NCBI GenBank assembly: GCA_949358305.1
Contig: OX442321.1
Coordinates: 2,629,605 to 2,693,604, forward strand
Source of the DNA: Strigamia acuminata
Lineage: Eukaryota; Arthropoda; Chilopoda; Geophilomorpha; Linotaeniidae
Direction: 5' to 3'
DNA: 64,000 bases
Below, piece after piece: positions 29,829 to 38,102 of this stretch. The notes below the pieces were generated by a model. It did not search any database. It was not told the DNA's origin and saw only the letters and a program-made list of their open reading frames with translations. Made by a program: the position numbers and the translations under genes. Positions within the stretch are counted from its first letter, which is position 1. Each line of letters starts with the position of its first letter.

Positions 29829-32594
29829 TCACTTCTTTCCTGGGGGACCCGACACTGAGTCCGTCACCTGGGCGTAACTCACTCCAGGGACAGGCGGTTG
29901 AGTGCCGGGTGGCGCGGGTAGATCGCCTACTAGCGCCGAGGACCGATCTCGGGGGTCCTCATGCTCCGTAATGAAGCATAATGCATGGCCGTCAACTGGC
30001 TCATGCGGGGCACGCGTCCTCTCGTGTAACCAAACGCTCGGGATGTAGGCGGAGAAGCCGGTGTTCGTATGCCGGATGGCATTGGCTTCCGCTGTCGTCA
30101 CTGGCGCACGGTGGGCTCTCAACAACCTCTGGTGGAAGATGAGGTCTTTAGTCTTCCGTATCTGGTTGTGGAGCCAGATGAAGACCGATTTGCCTTTGTC
30201 CCGCTGCGCGAGGATAAACCTCCTGGTCGCCGTCGTCATCGACAGGTGGGGAAACTCGTCGATGATTCGCCCATAATAGTCTGGTGGAGGCGGTGCCGGC
30301 TTCGGCTTCTGGGTGGCCGCGGGAATCACGGCTTGCGTCGTTGTCGCCGCTCGGGCCAGTGAGGTCCCGGGCGGTGTCGGCTTCGTTTGCTCGACGGACC
30401 TGACGGGTGGCGTTCGGCACAGCAAGCGCTTTGGTTTACCCGCCACTTCGAACAGGGCGGGTCCTTGCGGGGATATCTCCGCAGGCATCGGTGGCGGAAT
30501 CGGAACTTCGCTCGTCGGCGAGATCACCATGTCTACATCCTCTGCCGATTCTTCCGTCTGGATGGTCAAGGCGCGCAGTTGTTGGGTAGGCGCCGCTGTC
30601 CAGGTGGCGGAGGTGTAACGAAACGCCGTGCTTCGCAACTTGTACCCCTCAAATTCGGGGTTTACCACATCCCTGGTTAGCTCGTACCGAGTCAACACAG
30701 GGTCGGGCAGAATGGAGCTCCACTCTGCGAGGAGTGCACGGGGAACCTGTACACCCTCTCTGTCCACGACAGACCATGCGGCCATCGCCTGACGCCCTTC
30801 TCCGAAGAGTGCTGGGGTTAGCAGCTGCATCATGACCTTGGTCAATGATAGCTGTAGGCTGCGACGATTCACTGGATTCGATCGCTCTGAATCCGCAGTG
30901 AAGGCGCACGAGAGCTTACTCATCATCGCCGTTGCCCATTCGACGAAATATCGCTGGGCTTGATCCACACCTCGCAAGGCGGGTGCGGAAACTCTTGGGT
31001 CTTCCATCACGAAGCGAAACGCTGAGAGCTCGGAGATAGTCGGGTTGGCGGCTTCTCTCGCGAGTCGCGCTTCTTCGTCTCGCCTCTCGAAGAACAGGGC
31101 CGAGGAACCGGGTCGGGGTCGGCTCGGCCTGTAAATGTCGGTCAAATTGGCTCGACATTCCTGCATAATGCTCTGTCCAACGGGGAGAGGGACTGAGCGG
31201 TCGGTGGGTAAATCCGGCGGATCGCTCGAATTCAACAACGACGGTGGCGGCAGGTCCGGAGGCGGCTGCGTCTTGGTCGGCAGCGTCGGCGTCGGCAGCG
31301 GCGGTGGCGGCTGCGTCGGCGGTGGTGGCGTCTCCGTCGTCTGCACCCCAGTCATTGCGACTTGGGGCGCCGGGAGATGTTGTCCGGAGCCTGAGGGCTG
31401 TACGATGGCGGTTGGCATGCCATCGGGTCGCGGTCGCGAATTTATGTAGTCTGCGAGCCACCTTGCCACCTCGTGTGGGGTCACCTTTCCGTCGGTGACA
31501 ACACCCATCTTCCTGGCGTGTTTCATCGCGGGATCGAAACGTGTCAGTTTCGTCCGCTTCATCTGAGTCAGAATCTCGCGAAGGTCCCGCGTATCTGCCG
31601 CTGGGACGTTTCGCTCACCTGACTGGCTACCACTTCGTCGACCCGCTCTCTTGGAGATGTAGGCGGGTTCGGGGATGGGACGGCCCCGAGCTTCGCACCT
31701 CGCGAAGTATCGCTCCTTGCGATCTTTTTTCCGCTGCTCGCGATGAGTCAGCGGACGTCTAGAAGTGCTGGGACGAGAGACTCGCTCTTCGTCACCAGAC
31801 ATCCAAACCTCCTTGCACTCCTTACCGTCTTTAATCTGACGGTTTACGAAAATTCGCGGTCGGGAATACTGCGAAGGGTCACGCACCGTACTAGTGGATG
31901 GCCCAGCTTCGTTGCCTTCAGTCGTGTTTTGAGTGACACGCTGCTTCTTGGCTGTCACCGGGGAACGCGACTGGCTGTTCCCGGCGCCTTTGGAGCGCTT
32001 GCGCTTCCGCGGGTAGCTGCTTTTGGGCCCCAAAATCCCCAGGTGGTGGAGCTGCCACATCTCGGCTTGGGACGTTAAAATTCCCATCCGAGGTCTCCAC
32101 TGGGGCGTACTCTCTCCCAATCGCAGCCTCTCAAACCACAGATGAATATCATCCGCGGTCATCCCCTCGTTTTGGAGGATGCGCTCGGCCACTGCCGCAG
32201 CGGTATCCACCAGCTGTTGTCTATACTGCTGATAGATGGCCTCACGGGCCTCTTCTGTCTCGGCTGCTCGCCACGCATGCAGCACGTGTTCCTCCGCCGG
32301 AGTGCCAGTGTACTGACTTGACAATCCGGGGTGGAAAATTGGCGATTTCGGGTCCTCGTCACGAGCTAACTCTGTGGCGATACCTTCGCGCATCCCCTCC
32401 GGGAACGTGTCCAGGAGCGTACAGTCTCGTACCCAACGTCGGGCGATGCATCGGGAATGTAGTATTCGCAGGCGCCAAGGGTCGGCGTCTTCGCCGAAAC
32501 ATCGTCGGTAAAATTCGGGCAGCGCGCCTCGAAATATCCCGCCACGAGCGATGCAAGCGGGGTCTAATGGTCCCCATGTTTTACGTAGTGCCAT
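29829..32594 (-). CDS. Element 2 third ORF (env position), unknown function
   Basis: From ATG 32594-32592 it encodes 921 residues; the open frame extends eight codons upstream into a splice-acceptor sequence, so I chose this ATG. It lies downstream of pol, where errantiviruses and vertebrate retroviruses carry env, but I see no signal peptide, no transmembrane span, no furin-like site and no Cys pattern, so it is not an obvious envelope. Visible parts (numbered from the ATG): an Arg-rich, helix-forming N-terminus (~1-190); a basic bipartite nuclear-type signal PRKRKRSKG...AKKQR (~195-218); a charged middle (~260-400); a Pro-rich linker (~415-470); a globular-looking stretch with ALRGVDQAQRYFVEWATAMM (~540-650); a Pro-rich linker; and a final domain with LSMTTATRRFILAQRDKG (~780-860). 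Being intact over 2.8 kb argues for selection. It could be a nucleic-acid-binding or host-interaction factor. No homologue recognised. Confidence 0.7.
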   Translation of the reverse strand: MALRKTWGPLDPACIARGGIFRGALPEFYRRCFGEDADPWRLRILHSRCIARRWVRDCTLLDTFPEGMREGIATELARDEDPKSPIFHPGLSSQYTGTPAEEHVLHAWRAAETEEAREAIYQQYRQQLVDTAAAVAERILQNEGMTADDIHLWFERLRLGESTPQWRPRMGILTSQAEMWQLHHLGILGPKSSYPRKRKRSKGAGNSQSRSPVTAKKQRVTQNTTEGNEAGPSTSTVRDPSQYSRPRIFVNRQIKDGKECKEVWMSGDEERVSRPSTSRRPLTHREQRKKDRKERYFARCEARGRPIPEPAYISKRAGRRSGSQSGERNVPAADTRDLREILTQMKRTKLTRFDPAMKHARKMGVVTDGKVTPHEVARWLADYINSRPRPDGMPTAIVQPSGSGQHLPAPQVAMTGVQTTETPPPPTQPPPPLPTPTLPTKTQPPPDLPPPSLLNSSDPPDLPTDRSVPLPVGQSIMQECRANLTDIYRPSRPRPGSSALFFERRDEEARLAREAANPTISELSAFRFVMEDPRVSAPALRGVDQAQRYFVEWATAMMSKLSCAFTADSERSNPVNRRSLQLSLTKVMMQLLTPALFGEGRQAMAAWSVVDREGVQVPRALLAEWSSILPDPVLTRYELTRDVVNPEFEGYKLRSTAFRYTSATWTAAPTQQLRALTIQTEESAEDVDMVISPTSEVPIPPPMPAEISPQGPALFEVAGKPKRLLCRTPPVRSVEQTKPTPPGTSLARAATTTQAVIPAATQKPKPAPPPPDYYGRIIDEFPHLSMTTATRRFILAQRDKGKSVFIWLHNQIRKTKDLIFHQRLLRAHRAPVTTAEANAIRHTNTGFSAYIPSVWLHERTRAPHEPVDGHALCFITEHEDPRDRSSALVGDLPAPPGTQPPVPGVSYAQVTDSVSGPPGKK

Positions 32595-32616
32595 CTGGAA
32601 GGATGGAGAAATAAAC
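32595..32616 (-). promoter_or_regulatory. Splice acceptor directly before the third ORF of element 2
   Basis: The minus strand reads TTTATTTCTCCATCCTTCCAG followed at once by ATG: a pyrimidine tract, CAG, then the start codon. A spliced subgenomic mRNA would explain how a distal ORF is expressed. A donor upstream was not pinned down. Confidence 0.6.
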
Positions 32617-34008
32617 AATTAATAAAAAGTTAATATTTAAATACGTAGATAAATGGTTGGTTTCGAGGGACGTTGCCGATACGTGCAGCCGTCCGTCGAG
32701 ACCGATTCCTGTCTATCGGTGCAAACGTAGGACGAATTGTCCCTCGTCGGATAGAAAAAAAAGAAGTCATCACGTAAAAAATCTGTCTCATGTCCAAAAC
32801 GCACAGCGAGACGGAATCGAGCCTTTAATCCGGATTTTTATCATCAGATTTTACTTTAAATTAATTCTAACGTTAATTAGAACATTACTAATAATTAAAT
32901 TAATAATTATCAGTCATTCGTAAAAAGAATTCGTCGGGTGTAAATTATTACTAAAATTGCACAATAAATGTGCTTGTCGAAATTTTATTAAATAAATAAA
33001 TCTAATAAAGAATTATTCCGAAGTCGGACTTTGTCTAATCTTTAAAAAAGTTAAAGTCAAATTAAATTTATCCAACACACCGAAAAATTCATCGTACGAA
33101 TGTTAAGTTGCATCAATTCGATGCGTCAAATTACTTGTGGAGAAAAATATTCTTTTACAGAATATTCTCCCCTTGTCATAAAATTATTTATGGCTCGAGC
33201 CCATTGTCTCGCTCGTGACTCAAGTCATGAGGAATTTTCGAGACGCGAGGCGACGTGAAGTCTGCGCTCGCACCCCGAAAACAAATTAACAAGGAAAAAA
33301 ATACGATCGTGTGAGCGATCGCGGTTAATAATTAATTATATGCTATTGTGAGTGCAAAGCACTCATGTCAGGTATTAGTCAACAAAATTTCTTCTTCAGC
33401 AGCACGGAACTAGTTCTCATGTGCCGATGCCGACTTCTACCTGATCGGGATGGACTTGGTTTACATCGCGGTCCCAGTTTTCCTCGTCCTCGTGCTCTAT
33501 GGCCAGCACGTCGTTCTCTTCCTCGTCCATGGCGAGGAGCGCGCACAAAAAGCTCAATCACGATTGAAAAAAAGGATGATAAAACTATCTCAAAAAACTC
33601 GATAAAAACGTTAAAAACGAGGATCACGCACGAATGCAGCGATCAGCTGTGAAAAGCGGAAGTTCGTGTGAACACGAGGTAATCGCGATGGATTCTGGGT
33701 AATATACTCCAGAACCCGGGTGTTTGAGACTAGTGCGCACCTACCCGTGCGCATGTTACGCTACGGGTCTCCTTTGTTTTCACTCCCGTGCGCGATTGCT
33801 GCTACGGGGTCTTTTGCACGCGGTATCCGACCCGTGCCGATAATTTTGCTACGGGTCCCGCGCTTCCACGCCATCTTGTGACGTGAATTCGACCGATATC
33901 CGCTTTGTTGGACTTAGCGGAATTTTCTTCGAGTCTCGCAACGTGATGGCTTGCACTATCGGTCGATTAGAATTTATTTTTAGTGCCGCCATCGACTCGT
34001 AATTTATT
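32617..34008 (-). other. Element 2 intergenic region between pol and third ORF, with three stem-loops
   Basis: 1.4 kb, no supported ORF. Three similar hairpins with ACCCGT...ACGGGT-type stems lie at 33743-33768, 33785-33808 and 33829-33857. An AGAATATT inverted pair is near 33148-33170. The small ORFs at 33365-33652 are CG-rich shadows. Confidence 0.6.
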
Positions 34009-37000
34009 TTACTTCTTTCCTACGACCTTTCCGCCTTTTATAAACGGATTATCTCTTTTTGGTCGCAGGTTACGGATCGAGGCAGGTACGATATTTTTTG
34101 TTGTTTTTTGTGTCTGTACCTCCTCATTATTGTTTTCTTTTTTATCCGTGTTTTTTGTGTTTGTTTCAGGAGTTTCTCCTGTTTCCCCCCCGACCAAAAT
34201 TGGATCCGGAACGGATTCAACGATCTCGTTGACCGGAGGTGAAGGGGCGTCGAAATACTCCTCGTTGTCACTTGGCGGTGCTTTTTCCGACTCGCCAGCG
34301 AACATATCGACGATTTGGCCGTCAGTTTTAGACTTGACTTGGCCCTTGGCCCACATTTCTTGCGGGAATTCCGGAATGTACGGAGTTAACTCTCGTACCT
34401 GGATCGACTTTTGCTCGGTGTTGTCCTCGAGCTTGCGTAATTTATACGCGTTACCGCCATGCTTGCCGATGATTACATACGGACCATCTCTCTTGTCGGC
34501 CAAGCTGGCGGTGATCCCTCTCGCTGCATTTGAGAGGGTGTGTGCATCTTTCCACACCAAATCATTGATCTCGAAATTCACGAATTTTCCACCGCTTTTA
34601 TCTTGTAAAATGCGGTCGCGCATGTTAAAAATGTGCGCCATCATATGCTTGTATGTGTTCGAAATTGTTTGCTCCAATTTATACACATACTCATGTGGTT
34701 TCTCTGGGTCCACCACATTTACCGACTCTGCCACTCGTGGGTCCCAAGGCACTCGTAGCTCTCGGGCGAAGTTGAGGTAGGCCGGAGAAAAATCTCTCGT
34801 CCTTGAGACTGTTGTTCGTATGCTGAACGCGATCTCCCTCAAGTATTCATCCCACCTATTGTGGATGTCAGTGAATATGCTTAGTGCATATTTAATGTCC
34901 CTGTTGAGTCGCTCAACGGGATTTGTTCTGGGATTGTAGGTCGAAGTATGTGACGCCACAATCCCGAATTTCTCACAAAACTTACCCCAAATTTTCGAGA
35001 TAAATTGGGGTCCGTTATCGGATATTATTTTACGTGGAAATCCGTAACGTAACGCCACGTCGTAGATACATTCAACGATTTTCTCTGCTGAAGGTCTAGC
35101 GACGGCGTACAACTCGGGCCAACGAGTTGCCACGTCCATTATAACGATAATGTACGCATTTTTATTTCCCGTAACGGGTTTTGGGCCCATCACATCGACA
35201 CTTAAACAATCAAAAGGCGCGTAAGGCCCTAAGAAAATAGTTTCGAATGGTGATTTACTCCTCGGCTTGCACGCTTGACATCGCTGACATTGGTGGACAA
35301 AAAGAGCAATATCTTTTTTCATCCCTGTCCAGTGAAAAAGCTGTGTAGCACGATAGAGTGTTCTGCTTACTCCCGCATGGCTCGCAAGCGGGTGCCCGTG
35401 TAACAACCACAGCACGCGACCGATTAAGGAAGCAGGTATTACTACCTTTACTGCGGTGTCTGATTCACTCAAGTCATCTTGGTGATTTGGGTGATGTTTC
35501 ACCAAAAGGCCGTCATCCAATAGGTAATCTATGGATTCGTGTGCATAACGACGCTTCTGCCTTCTGGTTAAGTTGGGCGGATATTTTCCTGTCAGTACGA
35601 ATCTAGCTCTGTCCTGACATTTTTTGTCTAATTTTTGTTGCACAATTATTTCCTCCCTTGTTGGGGGATTGCTTTTCATTTGCTTGCTGACACGAGCGTG
35701 GAAGGCGCTTAGAAGCGGGTCATTTATTCTCCGCTCTAGCTTAAATTCCTTCTTTGCATTTGGGTAATTGTCAGCAGCTGGTTGGTATAACCGCGTCCAA
35801 AATCCACAGAATTTTACGTCTGCCGGAGACGCGGTGGGAATTTCATTCATCTTCCTTAAATCCCAACGGTGACAACTCGTAGGGCAATAAATGATGCGGG
35901 AGTCATCCTCGCCATCATCGTCAGCGTCGATTGGATCTGACACTGGTGCCCGTGACAGAGCGTCAGCCACGACGTTATATTTGCCGGGCTTGTATTGAAT
36001 GGTCAAGTCGCATGCCATCAGTTCTAACTGCCATCTGGCTAGTCGACCGGCTGGCTCCTTTAATTTCATCAGCCATTGTAACGCTTGATGATCTGTGTGG
36101 ACTACAAATTTGGTATATTCGAGATAATCTCTAAATTTCCTTATAGCCCACACAACTGCCAAACACTCCAACTCTGTGGCGTTGTAATTTTTTTCAGCGC
36201 CTTGGAGTTTGCGACTTATAAACATGCACGGCAGGTCTTGTTCGACTCCGTCGCGCACGTGTGTTTGAAGCAACGCGGCTCCCAACCCAACTCTGCTGGC
36301 GTCCGTATGTAATATGAACGGCCGGTTTAGGTCGGGTAGAGGCATTACGCCGACTTCCGTCAGCATCCTCTTTATCGCATTAAATGCGATGTTGCACTCA
36401 TTTGACCATACAAATTCGTTTTCATTCTTCAGGAGGTCGGTAACTGGGGCTGCCACTTCAGCTAGACCCGGTAGCAACCTGCCGAAGAAGTTTATCATTC
36501 CCATAAACCGTTGGACACCTTTAACGTCCTCGGGTGGTGGGAAACGATTAATCGCATCGATTTTTTCGGGGCCGATAGCTAAACCATTGACTCCAATGCG
36601 ATAACCCAGGAAGGCAAGCTCCTTTCGACAGAACTTGCTCTTGCCCGGATGCACGTGTAACCCAGCTTTCGCCAGCCGGGTGAGCACTTGGTCGATATGC
36701 TCAATGTGCTCTTCGAATGTTTTGGAGGCGATAACTATGTCATCTAGGTATGCCCACACAAACTGATGCAGGATATCACCCAATACGTTTTCGATTAGTC
36801 TCTGAAAGGTACTGGGAGCGTTCACTAAACCAAATGGCATGACGTTGAACATCAACCGTCCAATTGGCGAGTAAAATGCTGTTTTTAGCTTATCCTCTGG
36901 CCTCATCTCAACCTGCCAGTATCCCTTCGACAGATCCATCGTCGTAACCCAAGAAAAGGGGCTAAGCTCTCTCAAAATGGATTCGATAGACGGCATCTGT

Positions 37001-38079
37001 ATGGGATCTATCTCTGTCACCGCGTTTAATGGGCGGTAATCAATGCATAGGCGTGGGTCCGAGCCCGGGCGCATCACGAGCACAACTCGCGTCGCGTATT
37101 CTCCCTGGGCCTCGGAGACAATGCCACTGTCTAGCATTTCTTGGCACATTTTTTGCACTATTTCACGTTTTTGCGGGTTCATTCCCTTATACGCAACTCG
37201 TATAGGTTTATTATCCGTCAATTTAATTTCGTGAATAGCCCTATTCGTTCGGCCCGGTTTTTTCGACAGGATCCCCTCATATTTAAGTAGGACCCTTCGT
37301 AGGGCTGCCGCTTCGTTTAATTCTAAAGCGGCGTCGGCGACAAGCGTTTCCACTACATTGTCCCGTTGCAATTCTGTTACGAATGCTTTAAAATCGTAGT
37401 CTTGAACGAATTTCTTTAGGCCTTTCTCCCACTGTGTCTTGTCGGCCGCTTCTTTTACAAGAGCTGGTGGCACGACAATTGCGGGTCTTTCCTTATCATT
37501 TCTGATATAATTCCAAGATTTCGTTATTGGATTTGGTTGTATTTCCATTGACGCCATGAGGTCTAAGCCCAACAGAAAAATTCTGTCGCATGTGGGCAGG
37601 ACCAGGAAAGGGTGCTGTTCTACCCCTCCGAGCCACTCCATGGTCAATAATATAACTCCTTTTGGACGCGCCATTCCGTTGGCGGTTTTTAGACGTATAT
37701 TTTTATTAACGCCTTTTATCTTATCGGTGAGACCCAATGATGCTACTATGTCTTCGGAAACGAACGAGCGATCTGCTCCCGAGTCTAGCAGTCCCATAAT
37801 TTTTTCACGTTCTATTGTCATGGGCAACATGCATAGGCGGTTGGTGTATTCGACCGCCACGTTGCACAAGAAAACACGAAATTCTTCTGTGTCTTCGACT
37901 ACTTGAGGTAATTCTTCAAGCAGTAGGTTCGGTTCTTCCGCCTCAGCCTCAGCGTTTGCGGTAATTACCTGCAAAGCGTTGTTGGCCCTGTCTTGAATTT
38001 GGGCGTTAGCTATGTCACTACCCATTTCCTTGACTGGTGGCGGCTTATCGAACCCTTTGTTAAACCCCTTCTTCTTCAT
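34009..38079 (-). CDS. pol: Element 2 Pol: protease, RT, RNase H, integrase
   Basis: 1,356 codons from the first Met of the frame; more likely made as a Gag-Pol fusion by -1 frameshifting, because the frame is open back through the gag C-terminus. Domains in order: aspartic protease GLLDSGADRSF (~95), RT with YLDDIVIAS (~445), RNase H with HTDASRVGLGAALL (~590-690), integrase zinc HHCC (HPLASHAGV ... CQRCQACK, ~880-915) and core D,D-35-E: SVDVMGP (~961), SDNGPQF (~1021), NPVERLNRD (~1056). The C-terminal ~150 residues are a charged tail with no chromodomain that I recognise. No stop or frameshift is seen. It should copy element RNA to DNA in particles and insert it into chromosomes. This is typical Ty3/Gypsy order. 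Confidence 0.95.
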   Translation of the reverse strand: MKKKGFNKGFDKPPPVKEMGSDIANAQIQDRANNALQVITANAEAEAEEPNLLLEELPQVVEDTEEFRVFLCNVAVEYTNRLCMLPMTIEREKIMGLLDSGADRSFVSEDIVASLGLTDKIKGVNKNIRLKTANGMARPKGVILLTMEWLGGVEQHPFLVLPTCDRIFLLGLDLMASMEIQPNPITKSWNYIRNDKERPAIVVPPALVKEAADKTQWEKGLKKFVQDYDFKAFVTELQRDNVVETLVADAALELNEAAALRRVLLKYEGILSKKPGRTNRAIHEIKLTDNKPIRVAYKGMNPQKREIVQKMCQEMLDSGIVSEAQGEYATRVVLVMRPGSDPRLCIDYRPLNAVTEIDPIQMPSIESILRELSPFSWVTTMDLSKGYWQVEMRPEDKLKTAFYSPIGRLMFNVMPFGLVNAPSTFQRLIENVLGDILHQFVWAYLDDIVIASKTFEEHIEHIDQVLTRLAKAGLHVHPGKSKFCRKELAFLGYRIGVNGLAIGPEKIDAINRFPPPEDVKGVQRFMGMINFFGRLLPGLAEVAAPVTDLLKNENEFVWSNECNIAFNAIKRMLTEVGVMPLPDLNRPFILHTDASRVGLGAALLQTHVRDGVEQDLPCMFISRKLQGAEKNYNATELECLAVVWAIRKFRDYLEYTKFVVHTDHQALQWLMKLKEPAGRLARWQLELMACDLTIQYKPGKYNVVADALSRAPVSDPIDADDDGEDDSRIIYCPTSCHRWDLRKMNEIPTASPADVKFCGFWTRLYQPAADNYPNAKKEFKLERRINDPLLSAFHARVSKQMKSNPPTREEIIVQQKLDKKCQDRARFVLTGKYPPNLTRRQKRRYAHESIDYLLDDGLLVKHHPNHQDDLSESDTAVKVVIPASLIGRVLWLLHGHPLASHAGVSRTLYRATQLFHWTGMKKDIALFVHQCQRCQACKPRSKSPFETIFLGPYAPFDCLSVDVMGPKPVTGNKNAYIIVIMDVATRWPELYAVARPSAEKIVECIYDVALRYGFPRKIISDNGPQFISKIWGKFCEKFGIVASHTSTYNPRTNPVERLNRDIKYALSIFTDIHNRWDEYLREIAFSIRTTVSRTRDFSPAYLNFARELRVPWDPRVAESVNVVDPEKPHEYVYKLEQTISNTYKHMMAHIFNMRDRILQDKSGGKFVNFEINDLVWKDAHTLSNAARGITASLADKRDGPYVIIGKHGGNAYKLRKLEDNTEQKSIQVRELTPYIPEFPQEMWAKGQVKSKTDGQIVDMFAGESEKAPPSDNEEYFDAPSPPVNEIVESVPDPILVGGETGETPETNTKNTDKKENNNEEVQTQKTTKNIVPASIRNLRPKRDNPFIKGGKVVGKK

Positions 38080-38102
38080 GAATGGCGCAGACGGTCGAGA
38101 AG

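Noticed and set aside
29829-32594. Calling the third ORF an envelope gene
   Set aside because: The position fits, but there is no signal peptide, transmembrane segment or cleavage site.
29829-32614. Several 60-110-codon plus-strand ORFs across the third ORF of element 2
   Set aside because: GC-rich antisense shadows of a continuous 929-codon minus-strand frame; Gly/Ser/Val-rich low-complexity translations.
33983-34780. 265-codon plus-strand ORF
   Set aside because: It lies antisense to the integrase C-terminal region of element 2 Pol, which has clear motifs; codon shadow.
34009-38079. Chromodomain at the Pol C-terminus
   Set aside because: The tail is charged and acidic but lacks the aromatic cage pattern I would expect.
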